DNA of 56,140 nt, taken from contig NZ_JAMTDX010000111.1 of assembly GCF_023806625.1 (NCBI RefSeq), positions 1 to 56,140 of the forward strand. Direction: 5' to 3'. Shown in pieces: positions 39,151 to 48,437 of this stretch (positions are counted from its first letter, which is position 1; each line of letters opens with the position of its first letter). Position numbers and translations under genes: made by a program. This stretch comes from Accumulibacter sp. GTDB taxonomy: Bacteria > Pseudomonadota > Gammaproteobacteria > Burkholderiales > Rhodocyclaceae. Below the pieces are notes generated by a model. The model was not told where the DNA came from. It did no database searches and saw nothing but the letters and a program-made list of their open reading frames with translations.

Positions 39151-40350
39151 CTAGACGACGATGCAGTTTTCCCTGAGAAAGTCGAGCGCCTCGTTGAGGC
39201 TCGTGTCCTCGTCGTCGAGCAGCGTCGCTTCGATTTCAGGAAAGAACTCATTCCACAGCGCTTCGAGGTCGTCCTGCATTTCATGCGGTGCGCTGTCGCG
39301 GATGAACGCCGTCACCAGGGGGCTCGCCAGGCCTTCGGCTCGCGCCTTGCGGACCAGTGTGCGCGCGGCCGACCGGCTCAGCGAAGATCGGGCCGGAACG
39401 CCGGCGGCGAGGCAGACGAACACGGTCAGTAGCGAATGGTCGTCGGTCTTGCCTCCGGTCAGCTTCTTCCAGTTGTTCGACAGAGTCGCGTCGGCGACGC
39501 TGGCATCGTCGATGTCGAACTCGCGCAGGAAGTAGAACGGTTCGATCCGCTGGATGACCTCGTTCAATGGGCGTGAACCGTCGAGTATCTTCGGGATGTC
39601 CTCGGCTTCGACCTTCCTGAGATTGTTCTTGGCGATTGTGGCGCAGGCGGGCGGAAGAGTTTTCATGACTTCGTCGAGCTGCCTCCGTCCGGCGCCCGGA
39701 ACGCCCTTCCCGCGCAATCCCGCGACGATCGCCGCCAGACCGGCACGGGTCGGGATGGCCGGCGGCTTCGAGCCGCTCAGATAGACGAGCACCGCGCTGC
39801 GGATGAGCGACTCCGAGGCGACGGTCGAAATCTCGCTACGTTTGAGCCCGAGGCGCCCGGCGAGTTCGAGCGCGGTGCTGACGACGGCCTGCTGTACCTG
39901 GCGATGCTCGAGCATCCGTCGGTACTCGGCGAGGCTGCGCAAGGACCAGAGGGCGAGGAACTCCTTCTGCGACTGCCGGCCGTCGATTCCGATCGAGCTG
40001 TCTTCGGGCATCGCCCAGAGCCGCTTGAGCATTTCCGAGCCGCCGCGCGAGTGCGAGAGGAACGTGTTCTCGCGCAGCGACCGCGCAGCGGCGTCGAGGT
40101 CGCCGCCGCTCGTTTCCTCGAGATGCAGGCTGACCAGATTGACCATCCGCACCAGCGCCTGCTCGATGTTCGGCCGCAGGTACTGGGTTCCGAAGTACTC
40201 GGCGATCTGCACGATGCCCTTCGGTCCGTCGTCGAGAATCCGCTGTAGCCTCTCCCGGTCGAGAATGCCGGCGCGCACTCCGTGGGCCAGCGCCTTCGCG
40301 AAGAACGGCCGGTCATCGAATACGGCGACCTGACGGCTGCTCGGAGGCAT
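39151..40350 (-). CDS. Conserved hypothetical protein, last gene of the J-domain cluster
   Basis: The 399-residue protein is not recognised. It is soluble, without signal peptide or membrane segment, largely helical, with blocks such as GIVQIAEYFGTQYLRPNIEQ and KTLPPACATIAKNNLRKVEA. The arrangement is vaguely reminiscent of HDOD-type helical domains, but no HD metal motif is visible. It lies 48 bases after the preceding gene of the cluster on the same strand. Codon use resembles its neighbours and gives no sign of recent transfer. Confidence 0.7.
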   Translation of the reverse strand: MPPSSRQVAVFDDRPFFAKALAHGVRAGILDRERLQRILDDGPKGIVQIAEYFGTQYLRPNIEQALVRMVNLVSLHLEETSGGDLDAAARSLRENTFLSHSRGGSEMLKRLWAMPEDSSIGIDGRQSQKEFLALWSLRSLAEYRRMLEHRQVQQAVVSTALELAGRLGLKRSEISTVASESLIRSAVLVYLSGSKPPAIPTRAGLAAIVAGLRGKGVPGAGRRQLDEVMKTLPPACATIAKNNLRKVEAEDIPKILDGSRPLNEVIQRIEPFYFLREFDIDDASVADATLSNNWKKLTGGKTDDHSLLTVFVCLAAGVPARSSLSRSAARTLVRKARAEGLASPLVTAFIRDSAPHEMQDDLEALWNEFFPEIEATLLDDEDTSLNEALDFLRENCIVV

Positions 40351-40398
40351 GTTGGCGCTTTCCCTGGCGCTGGCTCGTTCGACCGATTTGCGCCTGAT

Positions 40399-41124
40399 CT
40401 AGAGCGCGGACTCCTCTTCGGGTTCGGGCGGCCGGACCCGGCCGGGCGCCTGCAGCAACTCGCTCGCTGCGTGGCGGCGCTGTTCCTCCCGCTCTCTCGC
40501 CCGAAGGATCAGCAGGACGTCTCGGAAGATCTCGGGATGTTCGTAGCGCAGCGTCCAGGCGAGTTCCATCCAGTCATGATCGTTGACTTCGGTGTGGTCG
40601 AGAAACGGACGGTTGATCTCCGGGTCCGAGAGGGCGTCGAGTCGCTCCTCGTCGCTCAGTTCGCCAGCCGAACGGTCAGGCTCGCCAAAGAAGTCGAAGG
40701 TGCCGGTGCGGAAGAAATGCTCGACGCTCTCGGCTCGTTCCGAGAGGTAATCGGCGAGTACCTCACAGCCGCCGTCACGTTCGCCGATCGCAGCGAGGAA
40801 CTCGCCTGGATCGCCGTCAGGGCGAAAGACGACCGAGTTGATCATCCCGTGCAGGTGCTGATGAGTCTCGTCGCCGTAGCGCCTTTCGAGAAGCAGGGCA
40901 TCGGCGAATTGCTCGGGGGTGACCAGCAGGCTGACCACGGATTCCCGCGAGGCGTCGAAATCGCGCAGAACGGCGAGCAGGTCCTTGGCCGGGAAGTCGT
41001 CGAGAGCGGCGACCAGTGCCCGGTCACCCTCGCTGTCCACGAGCGAGGCCAGCGCGGCTTCGGCACCGACGATGTCGCCCGCACGGATCAGCCTTTCGGC
41101 CTTGACGAGCACTGGATGACTCAT
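40399..41124 (-). CDS. Hypothetical protein, J-domain cluster
   Basis: The 241-residue protein is acidic, soluble and unrecognised. It begins with a helical repeat-like stretch (LVKAERLIRAGDIVGAEAAL) and ends with a charged Pro/Glu tail. Its ATG overlaps the stop of the upstream gene as ATGA, so translation is coupled. No catalytic motif is visible. Co-translation with a 178-residue protein and a J-domain protein suggests a physical partnership. Confidence 0.7.
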   Translation of the reverse strand: MSHPVLVKAERLIRAGDIVGAEAALASLVDSEGDRALVAALDDFPAKDLLAVLRDFDASRESVVSLLVTPEQFADALLLERRYGDETHQHLHGMINSVVFRPDGDPGEFLAAIGERDGGCEVLADYLSERAESVEHFFRTGTFDFFGEPDRSAGELSDEERLDALSDPEINRPFLDHTEVNDHDWMELAWTLRYEHPEIFRDVLLILRAREREEQRRHAASELLQAPGRVRPPEPEEESAL

Positions 41125-41657
41125 TGCCTGTCCTCCGGGAATCCGCTCCGGCGATCGAAGCCCTGTTCGGCAAGCCAGTCGGCCCCGGCTTCCTCGAGGT
41201 CCTGGCCGGCATCGTCCCGGTCATCCTGAGGAACCTCATCCACGTCGCGCGGTGCGCCCGCTTGCCCTTCCACGGCCGACTGAAGGTACTCGAGACAGGC
41301 GGTGACGACCAGGAAACGATCGCCACCCGGATCATCGAGGACGATTCGCGCGAGCTCTTCGGCCCATGGCTCGAGCTCTACCGACCCGCGCAGTTCGGAC
41401 CACGACGGCAGGGCTTCCGGTTCGAGCCCGGCGAGCCCGCCGATCACTTCGGGCCGTGCGAAGCGCAGGCCACCGTGAAAGACGACGGCGACCATTTCGG
41501 GGCTGTACTCGATCATCGGCAGGATCTCGGCAAGCTGCCGCCGTTTGATCTGCAGGCGCGCACGAAGGACGTCGTGTCCGGCTGAATCGGTCGTCAGGTC
41601 CTCGAGTTCGGCGTCGTATGCCGCCTTGAGGTCTTCGAAAAAGGGGGATAACCTCAC
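41121..41657 (-). CDS. Hypothetical protein, J-domain cluster
   Basis: The 178-residue protein is soluble, strongly acidic towards its C-terminus (EVPQDDRDDAGQDLEEAG), and unrecognised. It starts with GTG at 41657, sharing GTGA with the stop of the J-domain gene. It ends in an ATGA shared with the next gene. This tight two-sided coupling indicates that its product is needed in fixed ratio with its neighbours. Confidence 0.7.
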   Translation of the reverse strand: MRLSPFFEDLKAAYDAELEDLTTDSAGHDVLRARLQIKRRQLAEILPMIEYSPEMVAVVFHGGLRFARPEVIGGLAGLEPEALPSWSELRGSVELEPWAEELARIVLDDPGGDRFLVVTACLEYLQSAVEGQAGAPRDVDEVPQDDRDDAGQDLEEAGADWLAEQGFDRRSGFPEDRQ

Positions 41658-41932
41658 TGCACGATCCCTTCGATGTAGTGTTTCCAGATTTCGCGTGCCG
41701 TCTCGAGAGGCTTGTCGAGCAGGTTGCGCCGCCGGTTCTCGTCGTAGGTGTGGCGGCGTCCCGCGTCGGACAGCGCCTCGTAAGCTTCCTGGACGTCGCG
41801 GAACTGTTCGGTTGCCTCGGGCGCCGCATTGCGATCAGGATGCAGGCGCAGCGCCTTCCGCCGGTAAGCCGCGCGGATCGCTTCGGCAGAGGCATCGCTG
41901 GCCAGACCCAGCACGGCGTAGTAGTCCTTCAT
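41654..41932 (-). CDS. Small J-domain (DnaJ-like) protein
   Basis: The 92-residue protein is a J-domain (DYYAVLGLASDASAEAIRAA, with the Hsp70-activating HPD at residues 31-33) plus a 25-residue tail. It lacks the Gly/Phe, zinc-finger and substrate domains of DnaJ, so it is a class C co-chaperone that would recruit DnaK to a specific client. Its start lies nine bases after the metF stop, and its stop overlaps the next gene. The downstream unknown proteins are the most likely partners or clients. Confidence 0.88.
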   Translation of the reverse strand: MKDYYAVLGLASDASAEAIRAAYRRKALRLHPDRNAAPEATEQFRDVQEAYEALSDAGRRHTYDENRRRNLLDKPLETAREIWKHYIEGIVQ

Positions 41933-41941
41933 GCCACTCCG

Positions 41942-42847
41942 TCATGCCGGTCGGGAGCCATCGCCCGTCGCCCCGTCGCCGTGGACGGCCGTAGTCCCGG
42001 CGGCCCTCTGGTGCAAGCCGAGCCGTAGCCACAACGTGCTGATCAGCGCCACCTGGTTGAGGGTGTAGAAGTGCAGGCCTGGCGCCCCGCTGGCCAGCAA
42101 CTTTTCGCAGAGCGCCGTCACCACGTCGAGCCCGAAGGCGCGGATCGACGTACTGTCGTCACCATAGCTTTCGAGTCGCTTGCGAATCCAGCGCGGAATC
42201 TCGGCGCCGCAGTTGTCGGAAAAACGGGCCAGGCTGCTGAAGCTCGAGATCGGCATGATTCCCGGAACGATCGGTACGCGGATGCCCATCGCCTGGCACT
42301 CGCCGACGAAATGGTCGTAAGCGTCGAAGTTGTAGAAGTACTGCGTGATCGCCGAATTGGCGCCGGCATCGAGTTTGCGCTTGAGAGCCAGCAGGTCGTC
42401 GAGCGGGCTCTTCGCCTGCGGGTGATACTCGGGGTACGCGGCGACCTCGATGTGGAACCAGGCGCCGGTTTCCGCGCGAATGAACTCGACGAGCTCGTTG
42501 GCGTAGCGGAAGGTTCCCGGTCTGGCCATCCCCGAAGGCAGGTCGCCGCGCAAGGCTACGATCCGGTGGATGCCGTGTGCGCGATACTGATCGAGGATCT
42601 TGCGGATGCTCTCGCGCGTCGAGCCGATGCACGACAGGTGCGGTGCGGCGACGTGCCCCTCGCTCTGGATTTCGAGCACGGTGTCGAGCGTCCGGTCGCG
42701 CGTCGAGCCACCTGCACCAAAAGTCACCGAAAAGAAGTCCGGCCCGAGCAGGGCCAGGCGCGCCCGCGCTTCACGAAGCTTCTCTGCGCCTTCGGGCGTC
42801 TGGGGGGGAAACAGCTCGAGGCTGAACGTGTCGGCTGGCTGGGACAT
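41942..42847 (-). CDS. metF: Methylenetetrahydrofolate reductase
   Basis: The 301-residue flavoprotein reduces 5,10-methylene- to 5-methyl-tetrahydrofolate for methionine synthesis. Family marks are SLELFPPQTPEGAEKL, FFSVTFGAGGSTRDRT, RGDLPSG, ITQYFYN and PGIMPISSF. Length is standard. It follows the small membrane protein by nine bases and ahcY further upstream, which places it in the SAM/homocysteine cycle operon under the SAH riboswitch. Confidence 0.96.
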   Translation of the reverse strand: MSQPADTFSLELFPPQTPEGAEKLREARARLALLGPDFFSVTFGAGGSTRDRTLDTVLEIQSEGHVAAPHLSCIGSTRESIRKILDQYRAHGIHRIVALRGDLPSGMARPGTFRYANELVEFIRAETGAWFHIEVAAYPEYHPQAKSPLDDLLALKRKLDAGANSAITQYFYNFDAYDHFVGECQAMGIRVPIVPGIMPISSFSSLARFSDNCGAEIPRWIRKRLESYGDDSTSIRAFGLDVVTALCEKLLASGAPGLHFYTLNQVALISTLWLRLGLHQRAAGTTAVHGDGATGDGSRPA

Positions 42848-42856
42848 GGGCGAAAC

Positions 42857-43210
42857 TCATTGCCGGCTCCTGCCGAAGGGCAGGAGCGCGGCGAAGATCG
42901 ACGAGAAAACGCTGTACAGGATCGCGCCAAACAAGCCTGGCCAGAATCCGCTGACGACGAAGCCTTCAAGTAGCGAGCCCGCCAGCCAGAACATCAGGCC
43001 ATTGACGACAAGAACGAACAGTCCGAGAGTGAGCAGCGTGACGGGTAGCGTCAGGACGATCAGGATTGGCCGGAGCAGGGCATTGACCAGCCCGAGGACG
43101 ACTGCCGCGAGCAGCGCCGACCCGAACGACGCGATCTCGATCCACGGCATCAGATAGGCGACGCCCATCAGCGCCAGTGCATTGAGCACCCAGAGAAGGA
43201 TCAGTCGCAT
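42857..43210 (-). CDS. Small four-helix membrane protein (phage holin family IV type)
   Basis: The 117-residue protein has four hydrophobic segments and matches the family labelled phage holin family 4 superfamily IV. In betaproteobacteria it is regularly found between ahcY and metF, so it is a chromosomal housekeeping neighbour, not a phage gene. The ATG at 43210 gives MRLILLWVLNALALMGVAY, the usual N-terminus. It is 24 bases after ahcY. Its role in the methyl cycle, if any, is unknown. Confidence 0.85.
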   Translation of the reverse strand: MRLILLWVLNALALMGVAYLMPWIEIASFGSALLAAVVLGLVNALLRPILIVLTLPVTLLTLGLFVLVVNGLMFWLAGSLLEGFVVSGFWPGLFGAILYSVFSSIFAALLPFGRSRQ

Positions 43211-43234
43211 CGCCGCTGCGCGTCCCGGCAACTC

Positions 43235-44647
<1,413 letters not shown>

Positions 44648-44757
44648 AGCAAGGCTCCTTCAGCGAGGTGCCCGGAATGGAACGCCGTAGCGTGCGCTTG
44701 GCTGACGACTGGCGCATGCGCCCACCCAGCTTCCCATGCCCGGCACGGGGTTGGTTG

Positions 44758-44824
44758 GATGAGCGCCGTTGGTGAAATCCGAGCCTGAGACTGTCGGCAG
44801 ACAGCCCTGCAGCGCTCCTCAGAT
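44758..44824 (-). promoter_or_regulatory. S-adenosylhomocysteine (SAH) riboswitch
   Basis: The minus strand reads GAGGAGCGCTGCA, a hairpin (GCTGTC...GACAGT), CAGGCTCG and AACGGCGCTCATCC in order. This matches the SAH riboswitch (ahcY motif): P1 forms between GAGCGC and GCGCTC, and CAGGCTCG supplies the binding core and pseudoknot. It begins a few bases after the predicted transcription start. The 110 bases to the GTG contain GC-rich inverted repeats that could serve as expression platform. SAH binding normally switches ahcY on. Confidence 0.9.
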
Positions 44825-44831
44825 CAACTCG

Positions 44832-44860
44832 ATTATAACGGCTGGCCAGCGGACTGGCCA
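44832..44860 (-). promoter_or_regulatory. Sigma70 promoter of the ahcY operon
   Basis: On the minus strand TGGCCA (44855-44860) is followed, after 17 bases, by a perfect TATAAT (44832-44837). Transcription would start near 44825, directly at the edge of the riboswitch. The -35 overlaps the hairpin that follows the previous gene. Confidence 0.7.
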
Positions 44861-44862
44861 GC
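44841..44862 (-). terminator. Perfect 9-bp hairpin between NusG-II gene and ahcY promoter
   Basis: GCTGGCCAG, a TCCG tetraloop and CTGGCCAGC make a perfect 9-bp stem, three bases after the stop of the NusG-domain gene. It lacks a T-run and overlaps the -35 of the ahcY promoter. It may terminate rapZ-operon transcripts. Because GCTGGCCAGC is itself a palindrome present twice, it could also be an operator. Confidence 0.5.
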
Positions 44863-44864
44863 GG

Positions 44865-45242
44865 TCAGTAGGCCAGCGAATCGTAGGCCGAGCGGTACCC
44901 GCGTACCTCGATGCTGACCTGATTCGGGGCGCAGATGGTCATCTCTCCAGGGCGTGCGAGCCATCCCTGGCGCACGCAATACTGGCGCGGGCCGGGGTCG
45001 GCAGCCACGCGGACCCGCCGCCGATCGACGACGACCGAGGTGACGCCCAGTGGTCCGGGGACCTCGATCGTCCTGTTTCTCGACAGGTCGAGCTCGGCGT
45101 ACACCTCGCCGCCGCGTCTGACGACGGCCTTTTCGGCGACTCCGGCCTGCCAGGCGAGCGGGAACGAGAGAAGACATCCAGTCAGCACCAGGCCGGCGAC
45201 GAGCCAGTCACCGGGCCGGAACAGATCCAGCCAGCCAATCAC
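44865..45242 (-). CDS. NusG domain II-containing protein
   Basis: The 125-residue protein has one N-terminal hydrophobic segment (LVAGLVLTGCLLSFPLAW) and a small domain of the NusG_II family. Marks are VTSVVVDRRRVRVAADPGP, YCVRQGWLARPGEMTICAPN and VSIEVRG. It is probably membrane-anchored and periplasmic. It starts with GTG at 45242, sharing GTGA with the rapZ stop, so the two are coupled. In bacteria this family often neighbours redox or FMN-linked genes; here the role is unknown. Confidence 0.8.
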   Translation of the reverse strand: MIGWLDLFRPGDWLVAGLVLTGCLLSFPLAWQAGVAEKAVVRRGGEVYAELDLSRNRTIEVPGPLGVTSVVVDRRRVRVAADPGPRQYCVRQGWLARPGEMTICAPNQVSIEVRGYRSAYDSLAY

Positions 45243-46120
45243 GCCGCGCTGCCGGACAAGGCCGGATCCGCTCGCATGTCGCGATGGCGAATCAGCACTC
45301 GGGCACAGTCGTGAAACTGCCGCGCGAGCCATTCGGCGAAATACACCGAACGATGCTGCCCGCCCGTACAACCGATGGCCACGGTCAGATAGCTGCGGCT
45401 GTCCTGGACGTAAGCGGGCAGCCAGGCGCGAACGAAGGCGCAGATGTCGGCGCGCATGCGCAGCACCTCGCTCTCGGCCTCGAGGAATTCGACCACCGGC
45501 TGATCGCAGCCGGTCATCGGGCGCAGGCCGGGATCGTAATGGGGGTTTGGCAGACAGCGCACGTCGAAGACCAGATCGGCGTCGAGAGGGAGCCCGTTCT
45601 TGAACCCGAACGACTCGAAGAGCAGCGTCAGGCCCTGACAGGGATCCGGATTCTGATCGAGCCTGACGAACTGGCGAACCCACTCGCGCAGGACGTTCGG
45701 CTTGATCCCGCTGGTGTCGATATGGTGTCCGAGGTGGACCAGCTCACCCAGGCGCCGCCGTTCTTCGGCAATCGCCTCGGTCAGCGTCAGGCGGTCGCTG
45801 GCCAGCGGGTGTCGGCGTCTCGTCTCCGAGTAGCGCTTGATCAGCGTCGCGTCCTGCGCGTCGAGAAACAGGAACTGCAGGCGCAGATCGTTGGTGCGCA
45901 GCGCATCCAGCTGCAGCGGCAGCATCGCGACACTGTCACCGCCACGGATGTCGATGACCACGCCGACCTTGTCGTATCCCTGGAGATCGAGCTGCCCGAC
46001 CAGAGGCTGCAACAACTGCGAAGGCAGGTTGTCCACACAATAGTAGTCGGCATCCTCGAGCACCTTGAGGGCGATGGATTTGCCGGAGCCGGACAGGCCG
46101 CTGATGAGCACCAGATGCAT
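45239..46120 (-). CDS. rapZ: RNase adapter protein RapZ
   Basis: The protein of about 293 residues has Walker A GLSGSGKS (residues 8-15), YYCVDNLPSQLL, a Walker-B-like VVIDIRG and the C-terminal CTGGQHRSVYFAEWLA. In E. coli RapZ adapts RNase E to the GlmZ small RNA and senses glucosamine-6-phosphate; elsewhere it is a nucleotide-binding regulator. I choose the ATG at 46120 (MHLVLISG). One twelve bases upstream (46132) is possible. No Shine-Dalgarno is visible, and a TATGCT hexamer lies seven bases before the ATG. Confidence 0.93.
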   Translation of the reverse strand: MHLVLISGLSGSGKSIALKVLEDADYYCVDNLPSQLLQPLVGQLDLQGYDKVGVVIDIRGGDSVAMLPLQLDALRTNDLRLQFLFLDAQDATLIKRYSETRRRHPLASDRLTLTEAIAEERRRLGELVHLGHHIDTSGIKPNVLREWVRQFVRLDQNPDPCQGLTLLFESFGFKNGLPLDADLVFDVRCLPNPHYDPGLRPMTGCDQPVVEFLEAESEVLRMRADICAFVRAWLPAYVQDSRSYLTVAIGCTGGQHRSVYFAEWLARQFHDCARVLIRHRDMRADPALSGSAA

Positions 46121-46204
46121 GGCGTCAAGCATAATCGATGCCCGGGATCAGTGGAAGATTCTGTGCGGCATAATTGCACGCGACCAGCTTTCGGAGCAAG
46201 GCTC

Positions 46205-47383
46205 ATGAACATCCTCGAAATACCCTTTCTGTCCGATCTGACGGCCATCAGACGTGATCTGCACGCGCATCCCGAACTCGCTTTCGGTGAGCAGAGGACC
46301 TCGGAAGTCGTGGTGCGCGAACTGAGCGCCTGTGGTCTTGAGGTGCATCGGGGGCTGGCCCGAACCGGAGTCGTCGGCGTCCTGCGCCGGGGTACCGGAT
46401 CGCGTGCTGTCGGGCTCCGCGCAGACATGGACGCGCTCCCGCTCGACGAGAAGAACGACTGTCCGCACCGTTCGAAGATCGAGGGCCGGATGCACGCCTG
46501 CGGGCACGACGGGCATACCGCAATGCTCCTCGGAGCCGCACGCTATCTCGCGCAGCACGACGTCGCCTTCGATGGCACCGTTTACTTCATCTTTCAGCCA
46601 GCCGAGGAGTCCGAAGGCGGCGCCGCGGTGATGATCGCGGACGGTCTCTTCGAGCGCTTCCGGATGGACGCGATTTTCGGCCTGCACAACTGGCCCGGTC
46701 TGGCGGTCGGCGAGATGGTCGTGATGCCCGGCCCGGTGATGGCCGGCACCTGCAGCTTCGAGATCGCCATCCGCGGTCACGGGTGTCACGCCGCCATGCC
46801 CCATCAGGGCGTCGATACGCTCGTCGTCGCCAGCCAGCTCGTTCTCGCGTTGCAGACCGTGGTTGCGCGCAATCTGCATCCCTGCGAGGCCGCGGTGCTC
46901 AGCGTGACCCAGATTCACGGTGGTCAGGCGTGGAACATCGTTCCTGACGATGCCGTCCTGCGCGGGACGATCCGCAGTTTCACCGCGGCCACCCAGGACC
47001 TCGTCGAGCGGGCCGTCGAGAGGCTCTGCACCGGCATCGCCAGCTCATTTGGTGCCCAGATAGCGGTTCGCTTCGATCACCATTATCCCCCGACGGTCAA
47101 CAGTACTGCCGAGAGCGAAATCTGCCGCCGCGTCGCTAAACGGCTGCTCGGCGCCGAGCGGGTTCGCGGCGATGAACTGCCGTCGATGGGCGCCGAAGAC
47201 TTTGCCTACATGCTTCGCGAGAAACCCGGCTGTTATGTCTGGCTGGGCAATGGTCCCGGCACCGGTGGCTGCACACTGCACAACCCGCACTACGACTTCA
47301 ACGACGAAGTCCTGCCACTCGGCGTGAGCTACTGGGTCAACCTGGTTGAGGAGGTGCTGCCGGCCGCTCCGCCACAGCAATGA
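46205..47383 (+). CDS. M20 family amidohydrolase (hippurate hydrolase-like)
   Basis: The 392-residue metallopeptidase has DLHAHPELAFGEQRTS, the metal-binding HACGHDGHTAM, AEESEGGAAVMI, and SMGAEDFAYML near the C-terminus, in the order of the M20D amidohydrolases. It likely removes acyl groups from N-acyl amino acids. Start at 46205 with GGAG ten bases upstream. It diverges from rapZ with 84 bases between, including a CATAAT -10-like hexamer at 46169-46174. Confidence 0.9.
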   Translation: MNILEIPFLSDLTAIRRDLHAHPELAFGEQRTSEVVVRELSACGLEVHRGLARTGVVGVLRRGTGSRAVGLRADMDALPLDEKNDCPHRSKIEGRMHACGHDGHTAMLLGAARYLAQHDVAFDGTVYFIFQPAEESEGGAAVMIADGLFERFRMDAIFGLHNWPGLAVGEMVVMPGPVMAGTCSFEIAIRGHGCHAAMPHQGVDTLVVASQLVLALQTVVARNLHPCEAAVLSVTQIHGGQAWNIVPDDAVLRGTIRSFTAATQDLVERAVERLCTGIASSFGAQIAVRFDHHYPPTVNSTAESEICRRVAKRLLGAERVRGDELPSMGAEDFAYMLREKPGCYVWLGNGPGTGGCTLHNPHYDFNDEVLPLGVSYWVNLVEEVLPAAPPQQ

Positions 47384-47756
47384 GCGGCTAGCGTGCCGGG
47401 GGCGGCGAGCCCGATGAACCGGCTGGCCGACGTCACGGGCGCCGGCCTCCGGCCTCCTCTCGTCGAGCCGACAGGTTCGCGGAGTCGGTCGAGGAATCGC
47501 GCCGTACGCGTTGGCCAGGCCCTTTTTTTGCTACACTCGCCAGGTGGACGGCCGGTTGCGTTCGGCCGGGGCGGCGACCGCAAAAAAATGGCGGGGAGCG
47601 CCCGGTGCAGTATTTTCAGGCGCTCCCCGAGTTCCGGCCTGAGCCTGAACTCCGAAGACCATAAAAAGGAGAACAGCGTGCGCAGCTTAAGAGAGGGGAC
47701 TTACAGACAACTTACGCCGCGGGATCTGTCGTGCGCCGGGCCACGGATCACCAGTC
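47384..47756 (+). other. Structured 5' leader region of tctD
   Basis: This 373-base gap has a TACACT -10-like element near 47532-47537, then a perfect 11-bp hairpin CGGGGAGCGCC/GGCGCTCCCCG (47592-47602 with 47619-47629, 16-base loop). Directly after it comes a second hairpin, GAGTTC/GAACTC (47629-47634 with 47647-47652), with an inner GGC/GCC pair. A clear AAGGAG site and a small reading frame follow. There is no T-run after either hairpin, so they look like regulatory leader structures more than a simple terminator. Confidence 0.5.
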
Positions 47757-47776
47757 ATGCGCATTCTGCTTGCTGA
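47678..47776 (+). CDS. Possible small leader ORF overlapping tctD
   Basis: A GTG at 47678 is preceded by a good AAGGAG site (spacing about 9) and encodes 32 residues (VRSLREGTYRQLTPRDL and so on), ending at TGA 47774-47776. This is 20 bases inside tctD. The tctD start itself has no good ribosome-binding site, so translation of the small frame may feed ribosomes to tctD. I recognise no family, and the peptide may matter only as a leader. Confidence 0.35.
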   Translation: MRSLREGTYRQLTPRDLSCAGPRITSHAHSAC

Positions 47777-48437
47777 AGACGACCGGATCATCGCCGACGG
47801 TCTGTGCCGGTCACTGCGCCAGGGAGGCTACGCCATCGACTGCGCGTACAACGGCGTCGATGCCGATACGGCATTGATGACCAACGCCTACGACCTGCTG
47901 ATCCTCGATCTGGGTCTCCCGCGCCTGTCGGGTCTCGATGTCCTCCGCCGCCTGCGGGCCCGAAAGGCGGCGACGCCGGTGCTCATCCTCACTGCCCTCG
48001 ACGGGCTCGAAGATCGCGTCAAGGGCCTCGACCTCGGCGCCGACGACTACATGGCCAAGCCCTTCGAACTCGCCGAACTCGAAGCGCGAGTCAGGGCGCT
48101 CAGCCGTCGCTCTTCAGGCACCTCGCGAATGATCGAATGCGGGGCGCTGACTTTCGACCAGACCGATCGCTGTGCGCTGGTCAACGGCGAGATGCTCGAA
48201 CTGTCGGCACGCGAGCTTGGCTTGCTGGAAATCCTGCTGCTCAGGGCGAGGAGGCTGGTCAGCAAGGACCAGCTCGTCGACCACCTCTGCGGCTGGGGTG
48301 AGGAAGTCAGCCACAACGCGATCGAAGTCTACATCCACCGCCTGCGCAAGAAGCTCGAATCGACCGGGGTCAATATCATCACCGTCCGCGGGCTCGGCTA
48401 CTATCTTGATAAACCTGCGGAAGAAAGAAAGTCCTGA
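47757..48437 (+). CDS. tctD: Response regulator, OmpR family, TctD-like
   Basis: The 226-residue regulator has a receiver domain (acidic LLAEDDR at 5-10, phosphoacceptor Asp51 in LDLGLPRLSG, Lys in DDYMAKPFEL) and a C-terminal winged helix (LSARELGLLEILLLR, SHNAIEVYIHRLRKKLE). The ATG at 47757 lacks a strong Shine-Dalgarno. The sensor kinase gene begins inside its 3' end. TctD-type regulators often control tricarboxylate or other organic-acid uptake, but no such transporter lies here. Confidence 0.88.
   Translation: MRILLAEDDRIIADGLCRSLRQGGYAIDCAYNGVDADTALMTNAYDLLILDLGLPRLSGLDVLRRLRARKAATPVLILTALDGLEDRVKGLDLGADDYMAKPFELAELEARVRALSRRSSGTSRMIECGALTFDQTDRCALVNGEMLELSARELGLLEILLLRARRLVSKDQLVDHLCGWGEEVSHNAIEVYIHRLRKKLESTGVNIITVRGLGYYLDKPAEERKS

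Noticed and set aside
42857-43210. Phage origin suggested by the holin-type label
   Set aside because: The gene is a regular neighbour of ahcY and metF in betaproteobacteria, and there are no other phage genes.
45284-46204. A long N-terminal extension of the M20 amidohydrolase frame across rapZ
   Set aside because: The extension is antisense to rapZ; the ATG at 46205 matches the family N-terminus and has a ribosome-binding site.
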